The notes: a model not told the origin generated them from the sequence alone. 64,000 nucleotides of DNA from CBDCDJ01 sp965215355 (GCA_965215355.1 CBDCDJ010000007.1:1364001-1428000); one strand, 5' to 3'. Shown: positions 16,461 through 25,975, numbered from the stretch's first letter. Program-made: numbers and translations.

Positions 16461-18086
16461 TCACTGAACCGGCGTAACCACGGTGAGCGAGCTTGCGTCC
16501 TCGAGCGCCACCTTGGGTTGGTCGGTGATCCACCCCGTGAAACGGTCGCTGCGGTAAGCCTGGACGGCCTGACCGTAAAAAGGGATGATGTAGACCACGT
16601 CGTCGAAGACGATTTGCTGCATCTGCCAGACGAGGTCGCGGCGCGTGTCCTCGTCCAACTCGGTGGACTGCTGCGCGAAGAGCGCGTCGTACTCAGGGTT
16701 CGAGTAGCCGGTTTCGCTCGAGCCCGTCGGGATTTCCGCCGTGGTCATCACGCCCAACAGCAGGTTCGGGTCGGGGTCGGAAACCCAGCCCCAGACGATA
16801 ACGTCGAAGTCGAAGGTGGGGCAGCAGATGGAGGTGAGGGCGTCGGCGTCGAGGGCTTGCAGTTCGGTGCCGACGCCGACCTCGCCCCACATGCTCGAGA
16901 GCAGTTCGGCGGTGCGCGGCCCCTCGAGCTTGTCGCTCGGCCAGTTTACGCGCAAGACCAGCTCTTGCCCGCCGCCGGGCAGCTCCCGAATGCCGTTGCC
17001 GTCGGTGTCCAGGTACCCTGCCTCCTCGAGCATCCGGTTGGCAAGCTCAGGGTCGTAGGCGTAATCTTGCAGCGTGTCGTTGTACCACGCCCCGAGCCCG
17101 TCGGGAATCAGGGTGAGCCCCGGGGTCCCGAGCCCGAGCAGGACCACGTCGATAATCTGCTGCTTGTCGGTCGCGTGCGCCAACGCTTTGCGCACCGTTA
17201 CGTCCTGGAGCGCCGGGTGACCGGAGCAGGCTGAATCTTCGGGGCAGTTCTCCGGCGCGACCTGGTTGAAGATGATGTCGGTCACGCTGGGGGAAAGGGG
17301 TGCGCCGGTCACCAGTTCGATGTTCGGGTCGTTGCGCAGCCCTATCGCCGCCGTGCTCGGCAGCTCGGTAATCATGTCGACCTGACCGGTCCTGAGCGCC
17401 TGCACCAGCACGTCTTGTGAGTTGAAGGTCTGAAAGATGACCTCGTCGACGTTGGCAACCTGACCAAAGTAGTTCTCGTTAGTCGTGAGCCGCACGAACT
17501 CGCCGGGCTGATAGGCTTCCAGCTTAAAGGGTCCACTGCCGACCATCTCCAGGTTTTCAAAGTCGACGGCGGCGCTGCCCTCTGCTTTGTCACCCCAGAC
17601 GTGCTCGGGCAAGACGTACTGAAAAACGAGTTGGGCTTCGATGTTGGGAATAGGCTCGTCCAAGATGATGACGACCGTCTCGTCGTCGGGCGCTTCGACG
17701 CTCTCGAAGTGGGTGGTGTAGGCGTGGAGGTAAGGGTAGTCTTCGCGCGTCAGGTTGAGGGTGTAGGTAAAGGCAACGTCCTGGGCGGTGAGCGGCTCGC
17801 CGTCGTGAAAGGTGACGTCCGGTTTGAGCTTGAAAGTCCACACCAGACCGTCGTCCGAGACCGTTGCGCTTCGGGCGAGTTCGGGGCTGAAGCTGCCGTC
17901 TAAATTGAGGGTGAACATCGTGCTGTAGACGAGTTCGAACACGGTGTAAGCCTCGGACAGCACTGCCACGCCGGGGTTGAGGCTGTCGGGGCTGCCGGCC
18001 CAGCCCACGCGGAGCGTGCTCTGGGCCGAGGTGAAGGTGCTTCCAACCGTTACCAGAAGGAAAAAAGACCTGAGAAACGTTTTCAT
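16461..18086 (-). CDS. Peptide ABC transporter substrate-binding protein
   Basis: A 541-residue family-5 extracellular solute-binding protein. The signal peptide is residues 1-22 (KTFLRSFFLLVTVGSTFTSAQ), followed by STLRVGWAGSPDSLNPG and later WTFKLKPDVTFHDGEPLTAQDVAFTY, the classic SBP_bac_5 pattern. The start at 18086 has GGGAGGG upstream; a longer frame to 18179 lacks support. It captures peptides for the downstream permeases and ATPases. It has two Cys pairs (near 255-262 and 430). A hexamer TATAGT near 18165 may be the operon -10. Confidence 0.93.
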   Translation of the reverse strand: MKTFLRSFFLLVTVGSTFTSAQSTLRVGWAGSPDSLNPGVAVLSEAYTVFELVYSTMFTLNLDGSFSPELARSATVSDDGLVWTFKLKPDVTFHDGEPLTAQDVAFTYTLNLTREDYPYLHAYTTHFESVEAPDDETVVIILDEPIPNIEAQLVFQYVLPEHVWGDKAEGSAAVDFENLEMVGSGPFKLEAYQPGEFVRLTTNENYFGQVANVDEVIFQTFNSQDVLVQALRTGQVDMITELPSTAAIGLRNDPNIELVTGAPLSPSVTDIIFNQVAPENCPEDSACSGHPALQDVTVRKALAHATDKQQIIDVVLLGLGTPGLTLIPDGLGAWYNDTLQDYAYDPELANRMLEEAGYLDTDGNGIRELPGGGQELVLRVNWPSDKLEGPRTAELLSSMWGEVGVGTELQALDADALTSICCPTFDFDVIVWGWVSDPDPNLLLGVMTTAEIPTGSSETGYSNPEYDALFAQQSTELDEDTRRDLVWQMQQIVFDDVVYIIPFYGQAVQAYRSDRFTGWITDQPKVALEDASSLTVVTPVQ

Positions 18087-18656
18087 ACACCCTCCCGAGG
18101 TGTCGCGAGAGCAGAGCTGGACAGCCCTTGCCTCCGATGATGCTTTGATAGCGCCTGTTACTATACAGCAATGTTTCACACGATAGAACCGTCAAGCGAC
18201 CCGCCGGCCTTCGACCCCGGCTACCCGCTCTAACCAGAGCGGCCCAGGCCAGGACAGCCTGCCCCTTACGCCGTGCCAGAGGTAGAGCACCTGTGAATTC
18301 CCACCCTTTCTTTGTACCCTCCCCTTGAGCACGCCGCGCTCAGACGACGGCGACCTAGACGACGGCGACCTCATTCGGCTCGAGCCCGCCGAACGCGCCC
18401 CGCCTTAATGAGGGTGAATGGTTAACTTTGAAACTGCCGGGTTTGAGCAAGAAAGATGCAAGCCACCGTCTAAAACGTGACTCAAGTGGTCGCCGGGGCG
18501 GTGCTTTACTTCGCCGCGCCCGTGTCGTCGTGGGTGAGCGGTCAGGTATTGTTCGTAGGCGGCGTGCAGACGCTGGACTGAGCCCCGGCACCCGTCTTTT
18601 GCCCGTCTTTTTGATAATCTTCTGTGGAAGCCCCGATGCTGGGCGAAAGGATGCTT
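18087..18656. other. Intergenic stretch between the dpp operon and the amphi-Trp gene
   Basis: About 570 bp without a supported gene. It contains a 15-bp tandem duplication (GACGACGGCGACCTA then the same with a final C, about 18343-18372) and the presumed promoters of the two divergent units (a GATAAT hexamer near 18613 on the + strand). Frames here are open by chance of high GC and lack starts with ribosome binding sites. Confidence 0.4.
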
Positions 18657-18881
18657 ATGAGCCGACAAGTCGATGTCGAAAAGCAGTACGACAAAACCGC
18701 GGTCGTCGCCAAATTGCGCCGCCTCGCCGACGCCCTCGAGCAGGGCAGAGCGTTCGAAATTCAGGTTGCGGGCCAGCGCGTTTACATGCCCTCAAGCGCC
18801 ACGGTCACAGTCGAGTTTGAGTACGAGCGTGACCGTGACGAAGAGGAACTCGAGATCGAGGTCAAATGGACGAACGACTGA
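18657..18881 (+). CDS. Amphi-Trp domain-containing small protein
   Basis: A 74-residue acidic protein with the amphi-Trp domain (KLRRLADALEQGRAFEIQVAGQRVYMP, then EFEYERDRDEEELEIEVKW ending in the conserved W). This small beta-sandwich domain is of unknown function. I chose ATG 18657 because GAAAGG (18645-18650) is 6 bases upstream; ATG 18651 abuts that site. Confidence 0.85.
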   Translation: MSRQVDVEKQYDKTAVVAKLRRLADALEQGRAFEIQVAGQRVYMPSSATVTVEFEYERDRDEEELEIEVKWTND

Positions 18882-19158
18882 GCGGCCTCTCACTCGGACC
18901 TGCGCTTCTACAGTGGCCTCGGTCCTGCGGGGCGTACGGAGTTTAAGGGATATTCCGAGAAAAGCCAGGGGCAGCGTGTTGCGGAAAAACCACCTGGAAA
19001 AAGCTGAGAGCGAGGGGGTCATCGTTGCTTAGTCTCTCACTTTCTCGCTTCTCAAAGCAAGACCGGAAAGGTTTATACAAAGCCTTTGGTACGAAGTTAG
19101 GGCTACCTGCCGGGCTCGAGCCACCCCCCGGCAACGACGAGTCTTCGGACGAACTCTG

Positions 19159-20682
19159 TTACGTCAAGCCGCCGACGACGCTTTCGACCGCCTCGACGAG
19201 CCCGGCCGAACGCACCAGCGCGCAGACCTTGTCGATTTCGGGGCGATAGTAGCGGTCGACGTCCAGGTGCGAGACCTCGAGGCGGATGATTCGGTGCGCC
19301 GCCTCTACCCCTCGACTGGACTTTAGCGGCGCGTGATAATCGAGCCCTTGCGCCGCCGAGACGAGTTCGATGGCGAGGACGACGAGGGTGTTTTCAAAGA
19401 TGGCCCTCGCTTTCCGGCACGCGTGCGTGCCCATCGAAACGTGGTCTTCCTGGTTGGCGCTCGTCGGTATCGAGTCGACCGAGGCCGGGTGCGCCAAGAC
19501 CTTGTTCTCGCTGACTAAGGCGGCGGCGGTGTACTGGCTGATCATCAGCCCCGAATGCAAACCGCCCTGGTCGGCTAAAAAAGCGGGTAGGCCGGACAGC
19601 GCAGGGTTCAGCATCTGCTCCACGCGGCGCTCGCTGATGTTGGCGATTTCGGCTAACGCGATGCCTAAATAGTCGGCGGCGAGCGCCAGCGACTGCCCGT
19701 GAAAGTTGCCCGCCGAGATGACTTTATCCTCGTCCCAAACGATCAAAGGATTGTCGGTAACGCTGTTCAGCTCGCGTTCCAGAATGTCTGTAACGTGGTT
19801 CAGCGCGTCGCGCGACGCGCCGTGAACCTGCGGCACGGCGCGGAGGCTGTAGGGGTCTTGCACCTTGTCGCAGTCGATGTGCGACGCCTGAATCTCGGAA
19901 TTTTGCAGCAGGCGGCGCATGTTTGCAGCGACCGCCGTCGCGCCCACGTGGGGCCGCAACCTCGCCACCGCTTCGTCGAAGGGGCGGTGACTGGCTTTGC
20001 GCGCCTCGACGCTCATGGCCGCGGCGATGTCGGCGCTTTTGAACAAAATACGCGTGTCCCAAACGAGCAGCGCCAGCATACTCGCCATCGCCTGCGTGCC
20101 GTTGATGAGGGCCAAGCCCTCTTTGGCTTCCAACACCAGCGGTTTCAGCTCGAGCGCGTCCAACACCTCTCGAGCAGGCCGGACGACGCCTTCGTACTCG
20201 ACCTCACCCTCCCCGATGAGCGGGAGGCTCATGTGGGCGAGCGGCGCTAAGTCACCCGACGCGCCGACGGACCCTTGTGACGGCACGACGGGGTGAACAC
20301 CCTCGTTCAAAAAAGTAAGCAGATAGTCGATGACGACGGGCCGCACACCCGAGTAGCCCTGCCCCAGCGACTGAGCGCGTAATAGGAGCATCCCCCGGAC
20401 GACTTCCCCGGGCAAAGACGCCCCGACGCCGATGGCGTGAGACAACAGCAGGTTGCGCTGCAACTCGCACACTTTTTGAGGCGCGATGCGCACCGTGGCG
20501 AACCTGCCGAAGCCGGTGTTGACCCCGTAAACGGCTTCCCCTTGGCGTAGCAGGTGTTCGACGTAGCGGCGCGCCCGTTCCACCCGCGCCAACGCGTCTG
20601 CATGAAGCTCGGCTCGCCGGTGGTGCCTGACGACCTCGATAAAGGTCTCTATGCTGAGGTGCGTGTCGAGTCTAACGGACAT
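19159..20682 (-). CDS. hutH: Histidine ammonia-lyase
   Basis: A 507-residue cytosolic enzyme that deaminates L-histidine to urocanate, the first step of histidine catabolism. The Ala-Ser-Gly triplet that forms the MIO cofactor is in GSVGASGDLAPLAHM (near residue 143). Also present are YGVNTGFGRFA (about 53-63), NGTQAM, QDPYSLR, SAGNFHGQ and TSANQEDHVSMG. Length is normal. The ATG at 20682 has GGGAGGACG upstream. It is transcribed away from the other hut genes, with one of the two HutC-type operators 39 bp upstream of its start. Confidence 0.97.
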   Translation of the reverse strand: MSVRLDTHLSIETFIEVVRHHRRAELHADALARVERARRYVEHLLRQGEAVYGVNTGFGRFATVRIAPQKVCELQRNLLLSHAIGVGASLPGEVVRGMLLLRAQSLGQGYSGVRPVVIDYLLTFLNEGVHPVVPSQGSVGASGDLAPLAHMSLPLIGEGEVEYEGVVRPAREVLDALELKPLVLEAKEGLALINGTQAMASMLALLVWDTRILFKSADIAAAMSVEARKASHRPFDEAVARLRPHVGATAVAANMRRLLQNSEIQASHIDCDKVQDPYSLRAVPQVHGASRDALNHVTDILERELNSVTDNPLIVWDEDKVISAGNFHGQSLALAADYLGIALAEIANISERRVEQMLNPALSGLPAFLADQGGLHSGLMISQYTAAALVSENKVLAHPASVDSIPTSANQEDHVSMGTHACRKARAIFENTLVVLAIELVSAAQGLDYHAPLKSSRGVEAAHRIIRLEVSHLDVDRYYRPEIDKVCALVRSAGLVEAVESVVGGLT

Positions 20683-20720
20683 GGACGTCCTCCCTAAACG
20701 AACTCAGTTTAAGTTTACGA

Positions 20721-20734
20721 GTTGTATAGACAAC
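20721..20734. promoter_or_regulatory. HutC-type operator 1 (hutH side)
   Basis: GTTGTATAGACAAC, half-sites GTTGT/ACAAC. The identical 14-mer recurs at 20938-20951. It overlaps a TATACA -10-like hexamer on the minus strand. The site resembles GntR/HutC operators (TTGTA...ACAA) and hutC lies nearby. Confidence 0.75.
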
Positions 20735-20937
20735 TTGCAAGGCGGTGGGTGTGAACCAAGGCTCACGTGGTTCCCAGCCAGGGCAACAAGGTCATTCTGG
20801 ACGGACACCCCGGCTCGTCTTGGTGAGCGAAGCGTAACGACCTCTTTCGCAATGAGCAACATAGTAGCAGGTCAACTTTGCGGTTGCACCACACGTCTAT
20901 CAGAAAACGCTGGACAAGGAGCTGAAGATTGGTTAGT

Positions 20938-20951
20938 GTTGTATAGACAAC
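20938..20951. promoter_or_regulatory. HutC-type operator 2 (rightward hut operon)
   Basis: Same 14-mer as operator 1 (15 bases identical including the next T), 53 bp before the first rightward gene. It contains a TATAGA hexamer that could be the -10, so bound repressor would occlude the promoter. Confidence 0.75.
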
Positions 20952-21003
20952 TCAAAGAAAAGGCTGTAGCTCGAGCTTGAAGAGCAAACGTGGAGGATGA
21001 TTC

Positions 21004-21402
21004 ATGATAGACCAGATTTGGCTTCAACCGGCGGTTCACGTCGGGGTGGGTACGGCGGTCCTGGTGACGACCCTGCTCAGCCTCGTTCTCACCGTCGTCT
21101 TTGCCGTTCGAAACCGGGCGCTCAACCGCACCGTTTACGGGGTGCTGCTCGCCGCGCAGCTCAGCCTGATGGCGCAGGTGCTCGTCGGCATCAAGCTCCT
21201 CGACCAGGGTCTCGGCCCCTTGCAGCTTTATGTTCACTACCTCGGCGGCTTGGGTGCGCTCTTCTTTTACGTGCTTTTTTACTGGCTGCCCAAAAACGTC
21301 AAGGAAAAACGCTGGACGGCCTCTGGTTTGAGCAGTCTTGGGTTCTTGTTTGCGGTCATGGCCTTTGGGATTGGCAGCGTGTACGTGGCCCAGGGTACCT
21401 GA
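21004..21402 (+). CDS. Small four-helix membrane protein, first gene after the hut operator
   Basis: A 132-residue protein with four predicted transmembrane helices (about 10-33, 43-62, 74-95 and 107-128), short loops and a Lys-rich third loop (PKNVKEKRW). The ATG at 21004 has GGAGG 7 bases upstream. I recognise no family. It is 71 bp upstream of hutC and directly behind a HutC-type operator, so it should be induced with the hut genes. A histidine/urocanate transport or sensing accessory role is possible but purely contextual. Confidence 0.75.
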   Translation: MIDQIWLQPAVHVGVGTAVLVTTLLSLVLTVVFAVRNRALNRTVYGVLLAAQLSLMAQVLVGIKLLDQGLGPLQLYVHYLGGLGALFFYVLFYWLPKNVKEKRWTASGLSSLGFLFAVMAFGIGSVYVAQGT

Positions 21403-21473
21403 GAAGAAAGTTTTGAGTTGGTTCTTGGGGTTGGTAAAAGCTTTTGAACGCAAGACTTCTCCGCAGGAAGCTT

Positions 21474-22187
21474 ATGAAATACGAACGCATCAGACAACAA
21501 CTCTTCTCGGAAATCATGACCGGGGCGTTCAGCGTGGGGGCCGATTTCCCGTCCGAAAATGCGGTGGCCGAGCGCTTTGCGGTGAGCCGCATGACGGCGC
21601 GGCGGGCTCTGTCAGAACTCGAGCGCGAGGGCTACTTAACGCGTATTCCGGGACGCGGCAACGTCTTGAAAAAACCTACCTTCAACCAGGGCTTTTTTAC
21701 GGTGAAACCTTTCAGAGAGTACGCGAGAAGCGTGGGCGCGACGCCGAACACACGACTGCTCAGCGCGGACGTGCGGCCCTTGCCCGAGCGCGGCAGGGAA
21801 AAGTTAGGAGCAGACCGCGCGGTTTTCGTCCACCGCCTGCGCTCTTTGGGCGGGGAAACGGTGCTGGAAGAACGGCGTTATTTGCGGCACGACCTGTGCG
21901 CGGCCATTCTCAAAGAAGACCTCGAGCAAGGCAGCCTCCACGACCTCTTGATTCACAAGTTCAAGCTCCCGTTGACCAAAGTCTGGCAGAGGCTCACGGC
22001 TGTGACCTTGGGCGAAGCGCAGGCCGAGCGTTTCGGTTGTCAGGAACACACCCCGGCCTTTTTGCTCGAGCGCGTGACTTACACCTTCGACGACCCCGTA
22101 ACTTGGGTGACCTACGTCATGCGGGGCGACAAGTACAGCTTCGAAAACGAGTTCATCCCTCAAGAAGAAGCGAACCGTCAATCATGA
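21474..22187 (+). CDS. hutC: GntR-family repressor of histidine utilisation
   Basis: A 237-residue transcription factor. The N-terminal GntR winged helix (residues 1-68; FPSENAVAERFAVSRMTARRALSELEREGYLTRIPGRG) is followed by a UTRA effector domain (about 85-230). HutC proteins bind urocanate there and release DNA. I chose ATG 21474 because AGGAAG sits 3 bases upstream and the product starts at the HTH. It overlaps hutG by 4 bases (ATGA). The two GTTGTATAGACAAC sites in the divergent region are its likely targets. Confidence 0.92.
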   Translation: MKYERIRQQLFSEIMTGAFSVGADFPSENAVAERFAVSRMTARRALSELEREGYLTRIPGRGNVLKKPTFNQGFFTVKPFREYARSVGATPNTRLLSADVRPLPERGREKLGADRAVFVHRLRSLGGETVLEERRYLRHDLCAAILKEDLEQGSLHDLLIHKFKLPLTKVWQRLTAVTLGEAQAERFGCQEHTPAFLLERVTYTFDDPVTWVTYVMRGDKYSFENEFIPQEEANRQS

Positions 22188-23128
22188 AAGACTTGAGAAC
22201 AGACGCCGCCGCTGAGCTGTTTTACAAACGGAACGACCTCTTTGAAAAGCGTTTGGGGGAAATCGTCAAGCATGACTTCGATGACTACGAGGGTGCGGAC
22301 CTCGTCATTCTCGGCTGCCCGCAGGACGAAGGGGTCAGGCGCAACGGCGGGCGGGTCGGAGCCAGACACGCGCCCGAAAAAATACGCAAGCAGCTTTACA
22401 AGCTCGGGGTGGCGGGGCTCGAGTCCCTAAATCTCTTCGACCTCGGGGACACGCTTGTCGAAGGCGACCTCGAGGCCGTCCACGAACGGCATCAAGCGCT
22501 TGTTCGTCAAGTTATGAGAGATGGCAAGCGTTTAATCGTGCTGGGAGGCGGGAACGACGTCTCTTATCCCGACGTGAGCGGTTTGGCGCTCGAGCAGCCC
22601 GACTCTCTTGCCTCAAACCTAGCCGCCTTCAACCTGGACGCCCACTTCGACGTTCGAGCGGATGAACCTCGCAACAGCGGCACCCCCTACCGGCAGCTTT
22701 TGGAAGAAGGCTGCCTCAAACCTGAAAACTTTTTCGAAGTCGGCTATCAGCCTTACGCCAACTCACCGGTTTACCTCGCGTACCTGTCAAACTTGGGCGT
22801 CAGGTGTGTTTCACGCTGGCAGGTGCGGGCGCAAGGTTTGCGTCCTCTCGTCGAGGACTTGCTCGAGACCCCGGCCACCGCCCTCTTTTGGGGCCTCGAC
22901 ATGGACGTGGTGCGCGCGGCGGACGCCCCCGGCGTCAGCGCGCCCAACGCGAACGGCCTGGCGGCTAGGGACCTCGTTGACGTGGCAGAACTGGCCGGGG
23001 GCGACGCGCGCAGCCGCGTCTTTGAAATCAGCGAAGTCAACCCCGCATTCGACCTTGACGACCGCACCAGCCGCTTGGCCGCCGTCGCCATCTGGCATTT
23101 TATGCGAGCGACACAGGAGGAAAGATGA
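22184..23128 (+). CDS. hutG: Formimidoylglutamase (arginase family)
   Basis: A 314-residue manganese enzyme that hydrolyses N-formimidoyl-L-glutamate to glutamate and formamide, the last step of the pathway. Metal-binding motifs of the ureohydrolase family are visible: GGGNDVSYPD, NLDAHFDVR (DxHxD) and GLDMDVVR (DxD). The frame is open far upstream, but the start at 22184 overlaps the hutC stop and gives the expected length. It ends in a 4-base overlap with hutU. Its presence indicates the direct formamide-releasing route rather than HutF deimination. Confidence 0.93.
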   Translation: MKDLRTDAAAELFYKRNDLFEKRLGEIVKHDFDDYEGADLVILGCPQDEGVRRNGGRVGARHAPEKIRKQLYKLGVAGLESLNLFDLGDTLVEGDLEAVHERHQALVRQVMRDGKRLIVLGGGNDVSYPDVSGLALEQPDSLASNLAAFNLDAHFDVRADEPRNSGTPYRQLLEEGCLKPENFFEVGYQPYANSPVYLAYLSNLGVRCVSRWQVRAQGLRPLVEDLLETPATALFWGLDMDVVRAADAPGVSAPNANGLAARDLVDVAELAGGDARSRVFEISEVNPAFDLDDRTSRLAAVAIWHFMRATQEER

Positions 23129-24783
23129 CGCAAGCCCCCGCTATACACGCGCCCACCGGCCCCCACAAAACCGCCAAAGGCTGGATTCAAGAGGCCGCCA
23201 AACGGATGCTCATGAACAATCTTGACCCCGCCAACGCGGAAAAACCTGAAGAGCTTATCGTTTACGGCGGGCGGGGTAAAGCCGCCCGCAACTGGGAGGC
23301 GTTTCACAAAACTGTCGAAGTGCTGGACAGGTTGGAAAACGACGAAACCCTGCTCGTGCAGTCGGGCAAGCCCGTGGGGGTGTTCCGCACCTTTCCGGAG
23401 TCGCCCAGGGTCATCATCGCCAACAGCAACCTGGTGGGTGAATGGGCCAACTGGGACGAGTTCGACCGGCTCGACCAACTCGGCCTGATGATGTACGGGC
23501 AAATGACCGCCGGGAGCTGGATTTACATCGGCACGCAAGGCATCTTGCAAGGAACCTTCGAGACCTTTGCGGCGGCGGCGAGAAAGCACTTTAACGGGAC
23601 GCTCAAAAATACCATCACGGTCACCGCGGGCTTGGGCGGCATGGGCGGCGCGCAGCCCCTGGCGGTCACGCTGAACGGAGGCGTGGTCATCTGTATAGAA
23701 GTTGATGAGGCGCACATTCAGAGACGGCTCGAGACCGCCTACCTTGACACCTGGACGCGCAATTTGGACGACGCTATCGAACAAGCCGAAGCTGCCAAAA
23801 AAGCGGGTAGAGCCTCGAGCATCGGCTTACTCGGCAATGCGGCTGAAGTGGTGCCTGAAATGCTCAAAAGGGGTTTTGTTCCCGACCTCGTCACCGACCA
23901 GACGAGCGCCCACGACCCGCTGGTAGGTTACATTCCTCCCCTTAAAGCAGACGAAGACCCGAACGAAACGAGAGAAAAGGATACCGAGGGGTATAAAGCT
24001 AGAGTCTTTGAAGCGATGGCGACCCACTGCTCAGCGATTGTCGAAATGCAGGCTAAAGGTGCCATTGCCTTTGACTACGGCAACAACCTGCGCGCGATGG
24101 CGCGTCAGGGTGGGTTTGGTGACGCCTTCGCTTACCCCGGCTTTGTCCCTGCCTTTATCCGCGACCAGTTCTGCGAAGGACGCGGGCCTTTTCGCTGGGT
24201 GGCGCTGTCGGGCAATCCCGAAGATATTTATAAGACCGATAAGGCGATGCTTAGGGCTTTTCCGGACGACGAAGGTTTGCACAAATGGCTTACCGACGGC
24301 ACCAAAAGCTTCAAGTTTCAGGGCTTACCGGCTCGCATTTGCTGGCTCGGTCTCGGGGAACGCGACAAGGCGGGGCTGATGTTCAACGACATGGTCAAGC
24401 GGGGCGAATTGAGCGCGCCCATCGTCATCGGGCGTGACCACCTCGACGCGGGCTCGGTGGCGAGCCCTTACCGTGAAACCGAAAGCATGTTGGACACCAG
24501 CGACGCCGTGGCCGACTGGCCGCTGCTCAACTTCGCGCTGAACGCCGTGTCGGGGGCGGGTTGGGTGAGCTTCCACCACGGCGGCGGCGTGGGCATGGGT
24601 TACAGCCTGCACGCGGGACAGGTTTCGGTGGCTGACGGGACGGAGGAAGCGCATGAAAGATTGAGCCGCTTGCTCGTCAACGACCCCGGCACGGGCGTGA
24701 TGCGCCACGCCGACGCAGGCTATGAAGAGGCTAAACAGGTTGCTAAAGAACGCGGGCTGGACTTGCCGAGCTTGGACTCGTGA
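23125..24783 (+). CDS. hutU: Urocanate hydratase
   Basis: A 552-residue NAD-dependent urocanase converting urocanate to imidazolonepropionate. The family N-terminus (KRMLMNNLDPANAEKPEELIVYGGRGKAARNWEAF), the NAD-binding GLGGMGGAQPLA (about 168-179), DQTSAHDP and SFHHGGGVGMGYS near 485 are all present. AGGAGGAA precedes the ATG. It overlaps hutG and hutI by 4 bases each. Confidence 0.97.
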   Translation: MTQAPAIHAPTGPHKTAKGWIQEAAKRMLMNNLDPANAEKPEELIVYGGRGKAARNWEAFHKTVEVLDRLENDETLLVQSGKPVGVFRTFPESPRVIIANSNLVGEWANWDEFDRLDQLGLMMYGQMTAGSWIYIGTQGILQGTFETFAAAARKHFNGTLKNTITVTAGLGGMGGAQPLAVTLNGGVVICIEVDEAHIQRRLETAYLDTWTRNLDDAIEQAEAAKKAGRASSIGLLGNAAEVVPEMLKRGFVPDLVTDQTSAHDPLVGYIPPLKADEDPNETREKDTEGYKARVFEAMATHCSAIVEMQAKGAIAFDYGNNLRAMARQGGFGDAFAYPGFVPAFIRDQFCEGRGPFRWVALSGNPEDIYKTDKAMLRAFPDDEGLHKWLTDGTKSFKFQGLPARICWLGLGERDKAGLMFNDMVKRGELSAPIVIGRDHLDAGSVASPYRETESMLDTSDAVADWPLLNFALNAVSGAGWVSFHHGGGVGMGYSLHAGQVSVADGTEEAHERLSRLLVNDPGTGVMRHADAGYEEAKQVAKERGLDLPSLDS

Positions 24784-25973
24784 CGACTGTTTTTACCAAC
24801 ATCAGCGAGCTGCTGAGTCCTGATAAGAGCATCAAGGACGCCTTGCTCGTTGTGACGGAAGGGCAGATTGCCTGGCTGGGTCACGAAGCCAACTCGCCCG
24901 AAGACTACTCGAGCGCCGACCGCATAGATTTGGGCGGCAAAGGCGTCATCCCCGCCCTCGTCGACAGCCACACCCACCTTGTTTGGGCGGGTGACAGGAT
25001 TCGTGAATACGAGCAGCGTTTCAAGGGCGAGAGTTATGAGGCGATTCTCGAGGCGGGCGGCGGCATTTACAACACCGTCAAGGCTACACAAGCGGCGAGC
25101 GAAGAGGAGTTGCTCGAGCTTGCTATAGAACGCGCCAAGGTCTTTCTCAAGGGTGGCGTGGCGACGTTAGAAGTCAAGAGTGGCTACGGGTTGGAAATGG
25201 AACACGAACTCAAGATGCTGCGCGTCGTCAAAGAGCTTCAGAGCCGCGTACCGCAGCGCATCGTTCCCACCTTGCTGGCCCATGTCATCCCCAAAGGCTG
25301 GCATAGAGATGATTACGTGGCAATGTTCTGCCGAGACCTCATTCCCGAGGTTAAGCGGCAGGACTTGGCGGAGGCGGTGGACGTGTTTTGCGATAGGGGC
25401 GCGTTCACCGTGGCTGAGACGAGGCAAATCTTCGAAGCGGCTTTAGCGCACGGCCTCAAGCTAAAAGCCCACGCCGAACAGCTCGAGCATACCGGCGCAA
25501 CGAAGTTGGTCGCCGAGATGGGCGGGTTGTCCGCCGATCACCTCGAGCGGTGTACGCGTGAGGATTGGACGGCGTTGGCGGCGAGCGGCACGGTGGGCAC
25601 GCTTCTGCCCGGCGCGACCGTCATCCTCAAAAAACCTTTTCCCGACGGTCGCGCCGCCGTCGACGCGGGTGTGAAACTTGCCGTGGCGACGGACTTCAAC
25701 CCCGGCAGCTCCCCCCTGAACAGCATGTTTTTGGCGCTGCAACTCGCGATGGCGCTGGGGGGGCTGAGTTTGCAGGAGGCCCTTACAGCGGGAACGAAAC
25801 ACGCGGCGGACGCGCTGGGCCGCAGGGATTTGGGGCGGCTCGAGCCCGGCTGCGCCGCCGACTTTATCGTGCTGAACCATGCCGACCCGAGACACGGGCT
25901 TTACACCTGGGGACACGCCGACGTTGCGGACGTTTACGTTGCGGGTGTGAGCCGTAACGCTGTGTTGAATTGA
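24780..25973 (+). CDS. hutI: Imidazolonepropionase
   Basis: A 397-residue amidohydrolase opening the imidazolone ring to N-formimidoylglutamate. The metal site is DSHTHLVWAGDR (about residues 61-72). Substrate contacts lie in GGGIYNTVKATQAAS, later KAHAEQLEHTGAT (His ligand) and ATDFNPGSSPLNSM (Asp ligand). It starts with GTG at 24780 in a GTGA overlap with hutU. Last gene of the rightward hut operon; no terminator is obvious after it. Confidence 0.96.
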   Translation: MTTVFTNISELLSPDKSIKDALLVVTEGQIAWLGHEANSPEDYSSADRIDLGGKGVIPALVDSHTHLVWAGDRIREYEQRFKGESYEAILEAGGGIYNTVKATQAASEEELLELAIERAKVFLKGGVATLEVKSGYGLEMEHELKMLRVVKELQSRVPQRIVPTLLAHVIPKGWHRDDYVAMFCRDLIPEVKRQDLAEAVDVFCDRGAFTVAETRQIFEAALAHGLKLKAHAEQLEHTGATKLVAEMGGLSADHLERCTREDWTALAASGTVGTLLPGATVILKKPFPDGRAAVDAGVKLAVATDFNPGSSPLNSMFLALQLAMALGGLSLQEALTAGTKHAADALGRRDLGRLEPGCAADFIVLNHADPRHGLYTWGHADVADVYVAGVSRNAVLN

Positions 25974-25975
25974 GG

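Noticed and set aside
18428..18656. Coding sequence upstream of the amphi-Trp gene
   Set aside because: No ribosome binding site and composition typical of chance open frames in GC-rich DNA.
21338..22183. N-terminal extension of formimidoylglutamase by an open frame of 280 codons
   Set aside because: This stretch is the hutC gene read in another frame; hutC has the correct motifs and an ATGA overlap with hutG.
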